From a bacterium (GTDB lineage Bacteria; Planctomycetota; UBA1135; UBA2386), in NCBI GenBank assembly GCA_030432695.1, contig JAUILN010000007.1, positions 489,553 through 553,552 of the forward strand: 64,000 nt of DNA, given 5' to 3'. The notes under the pieces are model-generated. The model had not been told where the DNA came from, made no database searches, and was given only the letters and a program-made list of their open reading frames with translations. Below are positions 19,641-29,036 of the stretch, piece after piece. Every line of letters begins with the position of its first letter. Position 1 is the first letter of the stretch. The translations under genes were made by a program, and so were the position numbers.

Positions 19641-20899
19641 GTCGTCGGGCGTACCCCTCCGCTACCTCGCTCCTCGCCCTGACGGTCGGTCTGGCCACCG
19701 AACTGCCGGCGCAGGAGTGGCGGATCTTCGATCTGGAAGGCACGCGGATCCCCGGCCGCCCGGTCGGCTTCGCGGACGGCGCGCTACAGATCGCGTCCGA
19801 CGGCGGGCAACGCGCGGTGGCGCTCGGCGACCTGGAGGCCCTGGAGCACACCGATGCAGCCCCGCTGGCCGGCACGCTGCCGCAGGGCCGCGTGTGGCTG
19901 CGTTCCGGGCTCGCTCTGCCGGCGCGGGCGCTCGCCGGCGTCGAATCCCCCGCCGGCGGCACCGCGGTGCGCACCGACGTCGGCCTCGGCGAGGACCACG
20001 CGGTCGACCTGCCGCTGATCAGGCTGGCCGCGCTGCGCTTCGCGTCGACCGAGAGCGCCGGTGACTACCGCGGCTTCGAGGAGGCCCTCCAGTCACCACC
20101 GACCACCGAGGATCTGCTGTTCGCGATCGACACCCGTCGCGACCGGATCACCCGGCTCTCGGTCCGCGTGCTCGGCTTCGCCGCCGGCGCCCTGCAGGTC
20201 GAGTTCCGCGGCCGCGAGGAGGCGCTGCCCTACGACCAGGTGCACGGCATCGTCCTCGGCACCGACCACGGCATCGCCCCCGAGCCGCTGGCCGAGCCGA
20301 CCGTCGCGATCACGCTGGCCCCCCGCGACGGCGCAGCCATCCACGTGGTCGGCCGGATCACCGGCCTCGCCGACGGACGACTGCGGGTCGCCACCGCCGA
20401 CGGCTTCGAGCTGCCGCTGCCGCTCGCGTCGGTGGCCCGGATCGCCGTCCGCTCCGACAAGCTCGCCTGGCTGTCGCAGCGCGAGCCCGCCAAGGCGGAG
20501 CAGGTCGCGGCCTTCGACCAGACCCGGCCCTGGCTCCGCGACCGCGCCCCCGGCGGCGAGGGCTTCGTCCTCGGCGGCGAGACCTACGGCCGCGGGCTGT
20601 GTCTGATCCCGCGCACCCGCCTGGAGTTCGCGCTCGACCCGGGCCGCTTCGACGTGTTCGAGGCGGTGGTCGGCATCGACGAGCGCGGCGGCGGTGGCCA
20701 GGCCAATGCAACGCTGCGCGTGCTCCTCGACGACGAGGTCGTGTGGGAAGCCGAGGCCGTCTCCCGCGCCACGCCCCCCGCCCGACTGCGACTGCCGCTC
20801 AACGGTGCTGCGCGCCTCGTCCTCGAGGCCGACTTCGGCAAGAACTTCGACCTCGGCGACCACTGCGCCTTCGCCCAGGCGCGGTTGCTGAAGCTCTGA
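19637..20899 (+). CDS. NPCBM/NEW2-domain-containing protein
   Basis: C-terminal FALDPGRFDVFEAVVGIDERGGGGQANATLRVLLDDEVVWEAEAV; GTG start at 19637. Confidence 0.75.
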   Translation: MSRRAYPSATSLLALTVGLATELPAQEWRIFDLEGTRIPGRPVGFADGALQIASDGGQRAVALGDLEALEHTDAAPLAGTLPQGRVWLRSGLALPARALAGVESPAGGTAVRTDVGLGEDHAVDLPLIRLAALRFASTESAGDYRGFEEALQSPPTTEDLLFAIDTRRDRITRLSVRVLGFAAGALQVEFRGREEALPYDQVHGIVLGTDHGIAPEPLAEPTVAITLAPRDGAAIHVVGRITGLADGRLRVATADGFELPLPLASVARIAVRSDKLAWLSQREPAKAEQVAAFDQTRPWLRDRAPGGEGFVLGGETYGRGLCLIPRTRLEFALDPGRFDVFEAVVGIDERGGGGQANATLRVLLDDEVVWEAEAVSRATPPARLRLPLNGAARLVLEADFGKNFDLGDHCAFAQARLLKL

Positions 20900-20946
20900 T
20901 CCCGCGGCCGCTCTGCGCGGCCAGCCAACTGGTCCGGAGGACCGCC

Positions 20947-22716
20947 TTGTTCTTCCCCCGCCTAGACCACCGCGTGCTGCGGCAAGTCGCCCGTTCGAGC
21001 CTGGTCCTCGGCATCGCGAGCCTGCCGCTCGCCGCCCAGGACGACTCCGACACCGATCTCGACCGCGTCCTCGCCGCCCAGGCGCGCCGCATCGCGACCA
21101 TGCAGAAGGTCGCACCCGCGGTCTGCTCGGTGATGTCGATGGACGCACCGGGCGGCGGCTCGGGCGTGGTCATCGACCCGCTCGGCTTCGTGCTGACCAA
21201 CTTCCACGTGGTCGGCAAGCCCGACGTCACGGTGATGAAGGTCGGCATGCCCGACGGCCGGCTCTACCGCGCCGAGGTGCTCGGCATCGACCCGGGCTCC
21301 GACCTCGCGGTGCTGCTGCTCGAACCGCAGGCGGGCGAACCCCGCGAGTTCCCGTCGGCGCCGCTCGGTGACAGCCAGGAGCTGCTGGTCGGCGAGACGG
21401 TGTTCGCCATGGGCAACCCGTTCCTGCTCGCCACCGACTTCGCACCCACCACCACCTTCGGCATCGTCTCCGGCACCCGCCGCTACCAGCCGGGCGGCGG
21501 CAACCGGATGCTGGTCTACCCCGACTGCATCCAGGTCGACGCGCCGGTGAACCCCGGCAACTCGGGTGGCCCGCTGTTCGACATGCAGGGCCGGGTGGTG
21601 GGCATCAACGGCCGCATCTCGATCCAGGACCAGCGCGGTCGGGTCAACGTCGGCGTCGGCTTCGCGATCGCCAGCCACCAGATCCGCAACTTCCTCGCCG
21701 ACCTGATGGCCGGCCGCCACGCCGAGCACGGCACGCTCGACCTCAACGCCTGGTTCATGAGCGGCGAGGCGATGGGTGGCAGCCGCGAGCCCGGGGTGTT
21801 CGTGCAGTCGATCTTCGAGGACTCGAAGGTCATCGACCACGGCATCGGTCTCGGCGACGAGCTGCTGACCTTCAACGGCACGCGGATCCGCAGCGCCAAC
21901 CAGCTCGCGACCCTGATCGGCGTGCTGCCGGCCGGCGCCTGGGTCGAGCTCACGTTCCGCCACCGCGACGACGACGGCAGCTTCGGACCGGTGCAGCGCG
22001 CCGAGTTCCCGGTGCGCCGCCTCGACACCGGCTCCAGCAACGACGAGCGGCTGGCCTCGGCACCGCACCGCGAGCTGGCCCTGCAGGCCCTGGCGCGTCC
22101 GGTCGGCGGCGGGGAGGAGCCGGCCGAGGGCGTGACCCTGACGATCCGCGGGCCGGCCGACGACGGCGGCGAGGAGCTGGTGATGCTCCGCCGCAGCGGC
22201 GCGATGTTGCGCATCGACTACCAGGGCGGCAGCAACGACGGACTGGCGCTCATCCACCGCGGCGACGGCGACGCCTTCGCGATCGCCAAGGACGGCACGG
22301 TCACCGATGCCACCGCCGAGCAAGCCGCCAAGCTGAGCCGGATCCTGCAGACCAACCCGTGGCTCGGCCGTGGCCCGCAACAGCGCGAACTCCTGCAGCT
22401 CGACGCCGAGGGCACCGAGCTCCGGGATGGAGTGATGGCCAGTGGAGAATTGGTCGGCGGCGTCATGGTCGGCAACGCGCCGGGCTTCCGGGTCCGCCTG
22501 CCGGGCGACGGCCAGCGCGAGGTGTTCTTCGGCCTGGAGGGCCAGCCGCTCGGCTGCGTCTACCGCGACCCGCTGCAGCGCGCGCTGATCGAGCTGCGCG
22601 GCACCGGCGAAGGTTCCCGCATCCTGGTCGACGGCGTCCTCGCCGCGGGCTGGCGCATCGACGCGCCGGTGTTCGAGGCCGTGCCCGCAACGCTGTTCGA
22701 GAGGCCCACCCGATGA
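20947..22716 (+). CDS. HtrA-like trypsin-like serine protease with PDZ-like region
   Basis: Intact triad context: LTNFHVV (His), GSDLAVL (Asp), NPGNSGGPL (Ser); likely TTG start at 20947. Confidence 0.8.
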   Translation: MFFPRLDHRVLRQVARSSLVLGIASLPLAAQDDSDTDLDRVLAAQARRIATMQKVAPAVCSVMSMDAPGGGSGVVIDPLGFVLTNFHVVGKPDVTVMKVGMPDGRLYRAEVLGIDPGSDLAVLLLEPQAGEPREFPSAPLGDSQELLVGETVFAMGNPFLLATDFAPTTTFGIVSGTRRYQPGGGNRMLVYPDCIQVDAPVNPGNSGGPLFDMQGRVVGINGRISIQDQRGRVNVGVGFAIASHQIRNFLADLMAGRHAEHGTLDLNAWFMSGEAMGGSREPGVFVQSIFEDSKVIDHGIGLGDELLTFNGTRIRSANQLATLIGVLPAGAWVELTFRHRDDDGSFGPVQRAEFPVRRLDTGSSNDERLASAPHRELALQALARPVGGGEEPAEGVTLTIRGPADDGGEELVMLRRSGAMLRIDYQGGSNDGLALIHRGDGDAFAIAKDGTVTDATAEQAAKLSRILQTNPWLGRGPQQRELLQLDAEGTELRDGVMASGELVGGVMVGNAPGFRVRLPGDGQREVFFGLEGQPLGCVYRDPLQRALIELRGTGEGSRILVDGVLAAGWRIDAPVFEAVPATLFERPTR

Positions 22717-23771
22717 ACGCGCTCGCTCCGACCCGTCTCGCCGTGCTGTCCCTCGGGGTCACCTGCGCCGGCCTCCTGCCCGCCCAGGGCGACGCGTACG
22801 CCTTCGCCGAGCGCCAGCCCCGCACCGAGCTCGAGCGCCTGATCGACAGCCGCATGCCGAGCGTGGTGAAGGTCCACGGCGCCTCGGGACTGCGCACCAT
22901 CCTGCCCTACGCCACCGGCGTGGTGGTCAGCGCCGAGGGCCACATCCTCACCCTCGACCTGGTGATGGTGCAGCGCGACAAGACCCGCGTGGTGCTGGCC
23001 GACGGTTCGGTGCACCTCGCCGAGCTGCTGCCGCCCGAGACCGACCTCGGCGTGCGCCTGTTGAAGATCGATCCGGCCGAGTGCACCACGCCGCTGGTGC
23101 CGCTGGAACTCACCGACGACGTGCCGCCCAACGGCACCTTCGTGTTCTCGCTCGGCAATGCGTTCCGCCTGGCGGAGTTCTCCGAGAAGCTGTCGGCGAC
23201 CTTCGGCGTGGTCACCGCCACCGCCACCACAGGCTTGCGCTACCAGCTCAGCGACGTCGAGTACGACGGCCGGCTGATCCTCACCGACGCCGCCAACAAC
23301 CCGGGCCACTACGGCGGCGCGCTGTTCACCCTCGACGGCCGGTGGATCGGCCTGAACGCGCGGATCACCGAGTCGAAGGAGACCAACACGCTGGTCTCCG
23401 CTGCGATCCCCGTGGCCGACCTGCGGGCCTACATCGAGCGTTACACCGGCGACGGACCGGTGCTGGTCGTCGACGACGAGGAGGAGGCCGCGGTCGAGCC
23501 CGGCTACCACGGCATCGTGCTGTTCGACCACGGCGGCCGCCGCTCGCCACCGGCCTACGTCGAGCGCGTCGAGCGCCGCTCGCCGGGGCGCGATCTCGGG
23601 CTCCGTCCCGACGACCTGATCGTCCGCGTCGGTCGCCAGACGATCCGGAGCTGCAAGGAGTTCGACTCGGTCCTCGCCGAGCTGCCAGCCGGCAGCGAGG
23701 TCGAGGTGACCTGGAAGCGCGGCACCGAGGTGCTGCGCGGCAAGATGACCCTGACGGAGGCGAAGCGATGA
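22713..23771 (+). CDS. HtrA-like pseudoprotease with PDZ domain (His and Ser substituted)
   Basis: GHILTLDLVM replaces LTNFHVV; NPGHYGGAL replaces NPGNSGGPL; PDZ SPGRDLGLRPDDLIVRVGRQTI. Confidence 0.78.
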   Translation: MNALAPTRLAVLSLGVTCAGLLPAQGDAYAFAERQPRTELERLIDSRMPSVVKVHGASGLRTILPYATGVVVSAEGHILTLDLVMVQRDKTRVVLADGSVHLAELLPPETDLGVRLLKIDPAECTTPLVPLELTDDVPPNGTFVFSLGNAFRLAEFSEKLSATFGVVTATATTGLRYQLSDVEYDGRLILTDAANNPGHYGGALFTLDGRWIGLNARITESKETNTLVSAAIPVADLRAYIERYTGDGPVLVVDDEEEAAVEPGYHGIVLFDHGGRRSPPAYVERVERRSPGRDLGLRPDDLIVRVGRQTIRSCKEFDSVLAELPAGSEVEVTWKRGTEVLRGKMTLTEAKR

Positions 23772-25165
23772 AGCGCGCGATTCCGGCGACTCTCGCCACG
23801 CTGACCTGCACCCTGCTGGCGCCCCACGCCATCGCCCAACTGCCCCGCGGCGTCGACGACCCGATGGAGCTGGTCGCGCTGCAGCGCGTGCTCCGCGCCG
23901 CGATGGAGGCCAACGCCGACACCACGGTGCGCATCGAGACCTTCGGCGGCGTGCGCCGCGTGCTGGCCGGCAACTCGGGTCCCCAGGACGGCATCGCCGG
24001 CCCGACCCCGCAGTGGAAGCCCAAGCAGGAGTGGCTCGACGACCTGTTCGGCAAGATCGACCCCGACCGCTTCGCCGAGCTGTGGAAGGACGCCGGCCTC
24101 GACCCGAAGCCCGACGGCGAGGCCTTCGAGGCCAAGGACCTGCTCCAGCTCGGCCCCGAGCGGCTGAAGAAGCTGATGGAGGAGCACGAGGTCGGACCCT
24201 GGGCACCGAAGGACGCCGGCGAGCAGAAGAAGCCCGGCCTCGGTCCGCTGGTCCAGCCCGGCTTCCTCCAGGCCCAGGGCGCCACCACCGGCGTGATCCT
24301 GAGCTCCGACGGCTGGATCGTGGTGTCGCGCTTCGCGCTCAACTTCGACCCGTCGACGATCCTGGTCACGCTGCCCGACGGCCGCAGCTTCACCGCGGTC
24401 CGCGGCGGCGAAGACGTCAGCCGGGGCCTCGCCTTGCTGAAGATCGACGCCGAGGGCCTGCCGACCCCGACCCTCGCAGACCCCCGCGAGGTCCAGGTCG
24501 GCCAGTGGGCCTTCGCACTCGGCCGCACCTTCGCCGAAGGCCGGCTGCCGAGCGTCCACATCGGCATCGTCTCGGCCACCGAGCGCCTGTTCGGTAGAGC
24601 CCTGCAGATCGACGCCAACACCTCGCCGGCCAACTACGGCGGTCCGGTGGTCGACGTCCACGGCAAGGTCCTCGGCATCGCGGTGCCGCTGTCGCCCTCG
24701 GGCCGCGACGCCGGCGTCGACTGGTACGACTCCGGCATCGGCTTCGCCGTCCCACTCACCGGCATCGGCCCGCTCCTCGATCGGATGAAGCTCGGCGAGG
24801 TCCTCGAGCGCGGCTGGCTCGGCATCCAGCTCGACGGCAAGCACCTCGGCCCCGGCGCCGTGCTGCAGTCGGTGCTCCCCGACAGCCCCGCCGCACTCGC
24901 CGGCCTGAAGCCCAAGGACACGATCGTGGTCGTCGACGGCGAGCAGGTCCGCAATCCCTTCCACCTGCAGATCCTGGTGTCCCGCCACATGGCCGGCGAC
25001 CCGCTGCACGTCGAGTTCCAGCGCGGCGACGCCGAGCCCACCTCGATCACCGTGTTCCTCGCCGAGGCACCGAGCAAGGAGCAGGAGGCGGTGTCGCGCA
25101 GCGAGGAGACGTTCGAGCTGCCGTGGGAAGGCGATCAGCCGGCGGAGCCGGACGGGGGGCGGTGA
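23768..25165 (+). CDS. HtrA-like pseudoprotease with PDZ domain (triad absent)
   Basis: GWIVVSRFAL, VSRGLALLKI, SPANYGGPV at triad positions; PDZ SPAALAGLKPKDTIVVVDGEQV; ATGA overlap with the preceding gene. Confidence 0.78.
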   Translation: MKRAIPATLATLTCTLLAPHAIAQLPRGVDDPMELVALQRVLRAAMEANADTTVRIETFGGVRRVLAGNSGPQDGIAGPTPQWKPKQEWLDDLFGKIDPDRFAELWKDAGLDPKPDGEAFEAKDLLQLGPERLKKLMEEHEVGPWAPKDAGEQKKPGLGPLVQPGFLQAQGATTGVILSSDGWIVVSRFALNFDPSTILVTLPDGRSFTAVRGGEDVSRGLALLKIDAEGLPTPTLADPREVQVGQWAFALGRTFAEGRLPSVHIGIVSATERLFGRALQIDANTSPANYGGPVVDVHGKVLGIAVPLSPSGRDAGVDWYDSGIGFAVPLTGIGPLLDRMKLGEVLERGWLGIQLDGKHLGPGAVLQSVLPDSPAALAGLKPKDTIVVVDGEQVRNPFHLQILVSRHMAGDPLHVEFQRGDAEPTSITVFLAEAPSKEQEAVSRSEETFELPWEGDQPAEPDGGR

Positions 25166-25178
25166 GGCAAGACCCAGA

Positions 25179-25913
25179 TCAAGTCGGCCCGACCACCACC
25201 GCGCACGACCCGTTACGCGACCAGCCGTCGCGGGCGATGCGCTCGCGCAAGCGGCGGTAGGCCGCGCGGTCGGCGACCGTGCCCACCGCGTCGAGCTCCG
25301 GCAGGCACTCGGCATCGAGTTCGGCGAGCGGTCGCGGTGCCAAGCGGAACCAGCGCTCGGTGCGGGTCATCGACCAGCCAGCCGGCAGCAGCGACGCGAG
25401 CTGCTCGGGTGAGAGGTTCGGGCGGTGCACGCGGCCCCGCCGCTCGTGCAGGCGCTTGACCAGCAGGTCGACCTCGAGCGCGAGCCGCTGCGAGGGGATC
25501 GACTCGTCGAACCAGGGCTCGGCGAGGACCAGCGCCTGGCAGGCGACGCGGGCCGCCTCGGCGAAGGCGGACCTGGGGTCGGCGAGGTGGTGGGGGACGT
25601 GGCGCATCGCGACCACGTCGAAGGAACCGTCGGCGCACGGCAGGGCGGTCGCGTCGCCGGTGCTGGCGGTCAGGCCGAGGGCCCGGGCGGCCGCGGCGGA
25701 GGCACGGTCGTCGAGGCCCTGCGCATCGATCCCGGCCCGCCGGAGTCGCGCCAGGACCGCTCCCGCGCCGCAGCCCACGTCGAGCACCGAGGCCGGTCGG
25801 AGACCCGCGACGAGCGCCGCAAACCGGTCTCGGAGCCAGTCTACGTGGGCAGACTGCGCAACTTGCGCTTCAGCGCATCCAGAATCACCGGACGACTCGA
25901 CCAAAATCGCCAT
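25179..25913 (-). CDS. Class I SAM-dependent methyltransferase
   Basis: Motif I VLDVGCGAGAVLARL, downstream FDVVAMRHVPHHLADP. Confidence 0.8.
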   Translation of the reverse strand: MAILVESSGDSGCAEAQVAQSAHVDWLRDRFAALVAGLRPASVLDVGCGAGAVLARLRRAGIDAQGLDDRASAAAARALGLTASTGDATALPCADGSFDVVAMRHVPHHLADPRSAFAEAARVACQALVLAEPWFDESIPSQRLALEVDLLVKRLHERRGRVHRPNLSPEQLASLLPAGWSMTRTERWFRLAPRPLAELDAECLPELDAVGTVADRAAYRRLRERIARDGWSRNGSCAVVVGPT

Positions 25914-26101
25914 GATCGCTGCAAGCTACTTTGCCAAAGGGAATTGCGCTTGGCGGATTGTCGACACCAGGATCCTTCGGGGACCGCCGGGTTTCCGGCG
26001 AGAAGCCCAGTGCGTAACCTGGATCGTCTGCCTTGGCACCACCGCGCCCGAGTGGTGGACCCATGCTCCTTCGATCCCGATCCGCTCGGTGATCCGCCGT
26101 C

Positions 26102-27334
26102 ATGATCCTGCGTCGCTGCACCGCCCGAGACCCCGACCGGCCGCTTTGGCCGACGCACGGGACGTGGGAGAGCGACGCGTTGTATCGCGAGCTGCGCGAG
26201 GCGGTGCTCGATCTCGAAGATCGATGGACGCGCGGCACGTTGAAGCCGGTGCAGGTCGACGATCCCGAGCTGCTCGCCTGCATCGGTCCCGAACTCGGCA
26301 ACACCTACCGCAACCTCGCAGCCAAGGCGCCGCGCGGTGACCTCGAGTTCCGCCGGCAGACGATCCTCGCGCTGCTCGAGCAGCTCCGCGACAGCGTGTT
26401 CCGGGTCGAGCGCTGGTGCGCGTTCGCCTCGGTCGACGGCAGCCACGGTCGGCGTGCCGCCTACGCCACGTGGATCGGTGAGCAGGCGAATGTCGCCGAC
26501 CCGACGGTCAGCGAACCCGCGGTCGTGCAACGCCGCGACCAGCTCCTCGCCCGCCGCTTCTGGGGCCTGGGCTTCCTGAACGACGACGTCGACGCCACCG
26601 ACGCCCTGTCGCGCCGCAGCGTCCACGCCGGAGTGGCGCGCTTCGCCTGCGACATCACCGACGTCGCCAAGGTGCTGAAGCGTCCGGCGCGCGGCGTCGG
26701 CTCGATGGTCCCCGACCACGGCGACCGCCGCTTCGAGCAGCTGATGCTCGACATCCTCGACGAGAACAACCCCCGCGCCCGGCCAGCACGCCTGCGCGAG
26801 GACTTCTGCCAGAAGACCGACCTGCGGGTGCGCTACCCCGGATTGCAGCGACCCAAGGGTGCGCGGGTCCAGGTGAAGTCGGCGTCGATCCTCGCGGTCC
26901 ACGCCGAACGCATCGCCAGCATCCGCAACCCGGAGCAGTTGGTGATCCTGTCGCCGGTCGAGCTCGCGCGCTTCGTCGAGCGGCAGCCCGCCGCCGGCGA
27001 GGACCGCGCGCTCGACCATGAGGCGCTGCGGGCGGTCTGGGATGCCCTGCCCGATCAACCGGCCAGCACCGAAGACCTCAGCCAATCGATCTCGCGGGTC
27101 CTGTGGAACGCGATCTCCGCTCCGCTGGCCGACCCGCGCGGACCGATGGGGCTGGTTCCTGCGCCGATCCGCGACCTGATCCGGACCTTCGTCCGCGAGC
27201 GGGCCTTCTTGTCGACCGCGTCGTTGCGCCGCGAGCTGGAGAACGGTGCCGAGGTCAGCCAGGGCAGCGACGGCCGGCTCCGCTACCGCAGCGGACGCCG
27301 CAGCGAGGCGGGCGAGAGCGCGGCGCAGGCCTGA
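26102..27334 (+). CDS. Orphan protein of unknown function (possible PD-(D/E)XK-like core)
   Basis: ORF 410 aa; no recognised family; RFEQLMLDIL ... LREDFCQKTDLRVRYPGLQRPKGARVQVKSA. Confidence 0.6.
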   Translation: MILRRCTARDPDRPLWPTHGTWESDALYRELREAVLDLEDRWTRGTLKPVQVDDPELLACIGPELGNTYRNLAAKAPRGDLEFRRQTILALLEQLRDSVFRVERWCAFASVDGSHGRRAAYATWIGEQANVADPTVSEPAVVQRRDQLLARRFWGLGFLNDDVDATDALSRRSVHAGVARFACDITDVAKVLKRPARGVGSMVPDHGDRRFEQLMLDILDENNPRARPARLREDFCQKTDLRVRYPGLQRPKGARVQVKSASILAVHAERIASIRNPEQLVILSPVELARFVERQPAAGEDRALDHEALRAVWDALPDQPASTEDLSQSISRVLWNAISAPLADPRGPMGLVPAPIRDLIRTFVRERAFLSTASLRRELENGAEVSQGSDGRLRYRSGRRSEAGESAAQA

Positions 27335-27425
27335 ACCGGTCCCCGGTCACCCGCGCCGATAGCCCGCTCGCCGGATCCGCCCCTTGGCCCGGTCGACCCG
27401 TCATCCGACAATGCCAGGTTCCCCG

Positions 27426-28391
27426 ATGACGACGACCACCCAGACCCCGATCGACCCGAGCCTCGACCTCTTCGCGGAGATCGAACGCCTGAAGGTCGAG
27501 CGCAAGGCGGTCATCCTGGCGCACTACTACCAGGATCCCGACATCCAGGACCTCGCCGACCACCTCGGCGACTCGCTCGACCTCGCGCGCACCGCGCAGG
27601 CCGAGACCGACGCCGAGGTGATCCTGTTCTGCGGCGTCCACTTCATGGCGGAGACCGCCAAGATCCTCAACCCGGATCGCATCGTCCTGCTGCCCGACCT
27701 CGAGGCCGGCTGCTCGCTCGCCGATGCCTGTCCGGCCGATCAGCTCCGGGCCTGGAAGGCGAAGCACCCCGACCACTTCGTCATCAGCTACATCAACTGC
27801 TCGGCGGCGACCAAGGCCGAGTCGGACCTGATCTGCACGTCGAGCAACGCCGCGAAGATCCTGAAGGCCGCGCCCGACGACCGGCCGATCCTGTTCGCCC
27901 CCGACCGCAACCTCGGTGGCTGGTTGAGCAAGCAGCTCGGCCGCGAGATGGACCTGTGGCCCGGCAGCTGCCAGGTCCACGTGACGTTCAGCGAGCGCAA
28001 GATCATCGAGCTGAAGACCAGGCACCCCGACGCCGAGTTCATCGCGCATCCGGAGTGCGAGGACCACGTGCTGCGCCACGCCGACTTCGTCGGCTCGACC
28101 CGCAAGCTGCTCGAACGGGTCCGCGACGGCGACCGGCAGACCTACATCGTCGGCACCGAGAGCGGCATCCTGCACACGATGCAGAAGGCAGCGCCGCACA
28201 AGACGCTGATCGAGGCGCCGGTCGAACAGGGCCAGGGCTGCACGGCGTGCAGCGAGTGCCCGCACATGAAGCGCAACACCGTCGAGAAGATCTATCTGGC
28301 GCTGCGCGACCTGCAGCCGCGGATCGAACTCGACGAGGAGCTGCGCCGGCGCGCCGAGCTGCCGCTGGTCCGGATGCTGGAGCTGTCGTGA
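27426..28391 (+). CDS. nadA: Quinolinate synthase
   Basis: [69 protein letters not shown]. Confidence 0.95.
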   Translation: MTTTTQTPIDPSLDLFAEIERLKVERKAVILAHYYQDPDIQDLADHLGDSLDLARTAQAETDAEVILFCGVHFMAETAKILNPDRIVLLPDLEAGCSLADACPADQLRAWKAKHPDHFVISYINCSAATKAESDLICTSSNAAKILKAAPDDRPILFAPDRNLGGWLSKQLGREMDLWPGSCQVHVTFSERKIIELKTRHPDAEFIAHPECEDHVLRHADFVGSTRKLLERVRDGDRQTYIVGTESGILHTMQKAAPHKTLIEAPVEQGQGCTACSECPHMKRNTVEKIYLALRDLQPRIELDEELRRRAELPLVRMLELS

Positions 28392-28693
28392 CCGCGCCCC
28401 AATCGAATCCCGGAAGCCACGGCCTCGGCGGTCCCAGCGCGCCGCGCTCGCTGCAACGTCCGCTGCCGATGCGGATGGCGTTCCTCGGCATGGCCTGTGT
28501 GATCCTGTTCGTGGCCGCGCGCCGGATCTACGGCCAGTACGACAGCGGCGAGGAGATCACGCCGCAGGCGGTCGCGATTCCGCTGGTGATGGCCATCGCC
28601 CTGGGGATGCAGTTCTTCGCCAGGGAACGCGGTTCGAAGATCCAGCTGCTGTCGCTCGTCCTGGTGGTCGTCTGCCTGGTCCTGATGATGTGA
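28388..28693 (+). CDS. Small membrane protein (GTG start)
   Basis: Overlaps the nadA stop (GTGA); two hydrophobic helices. Confidence 0.6.
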   Translation: MTAPQSNPGSHGLGGPSAPRSLQRPLPMRMAFLGMACVILFVAARRIYGQYDSGEEITPQAVAIPLVMAIALGMQFFARERGSKIQLLSLVLVVVCLVLMM

Positions 28694-28706
28694 GCGGGAC
28701 CGTCCG

Positions 28707-29018
28707 ATGAACCGCTCGACCTCCGGAAACGGAAACTCGCCGTGGGACCGTCCACCGACACCCGCGCGGGCCTGGGCACATCGCATCGCAGCGCTCGCGG
28801 CGGTCGGTCTGGTGGTGACGAGCTACACCCGTGCCGCGCTGGACGGGACACCCGCCAAGGGTCACCCCTGGCTGGCGGCTGCCGCACTCAGCCTGGCGGC
28901 GTTCTTCCTGGTGCAGAACCGGCTGTGGCGAGGCGAGCGGTGGGTGCAGGTCGCCGCGGTGCTGCTGCCCTTGGCGGCGGTCGGCTCGGGTGTCGCGATG
29001 CTGCTGATCCGGACCTGA
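28707..29018 (+). CDS. Small membrane protein
   Basis: ORF 103 aa with three hydrophobic segments, collinear with nadA. Confidence 0.5.
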   Translation: MNRSTSGNGNSPWDRPPTPARAWAHRIAALAAVGLVVTSYTRAALDGTPAKGHPWLAAAALSLAAFFLVQNRLWRGERWVQVAAVLLPLAAVGSGVAMLLIRT

Positions 29019-29036
29019 GCGACCCCGACGCTCCGC

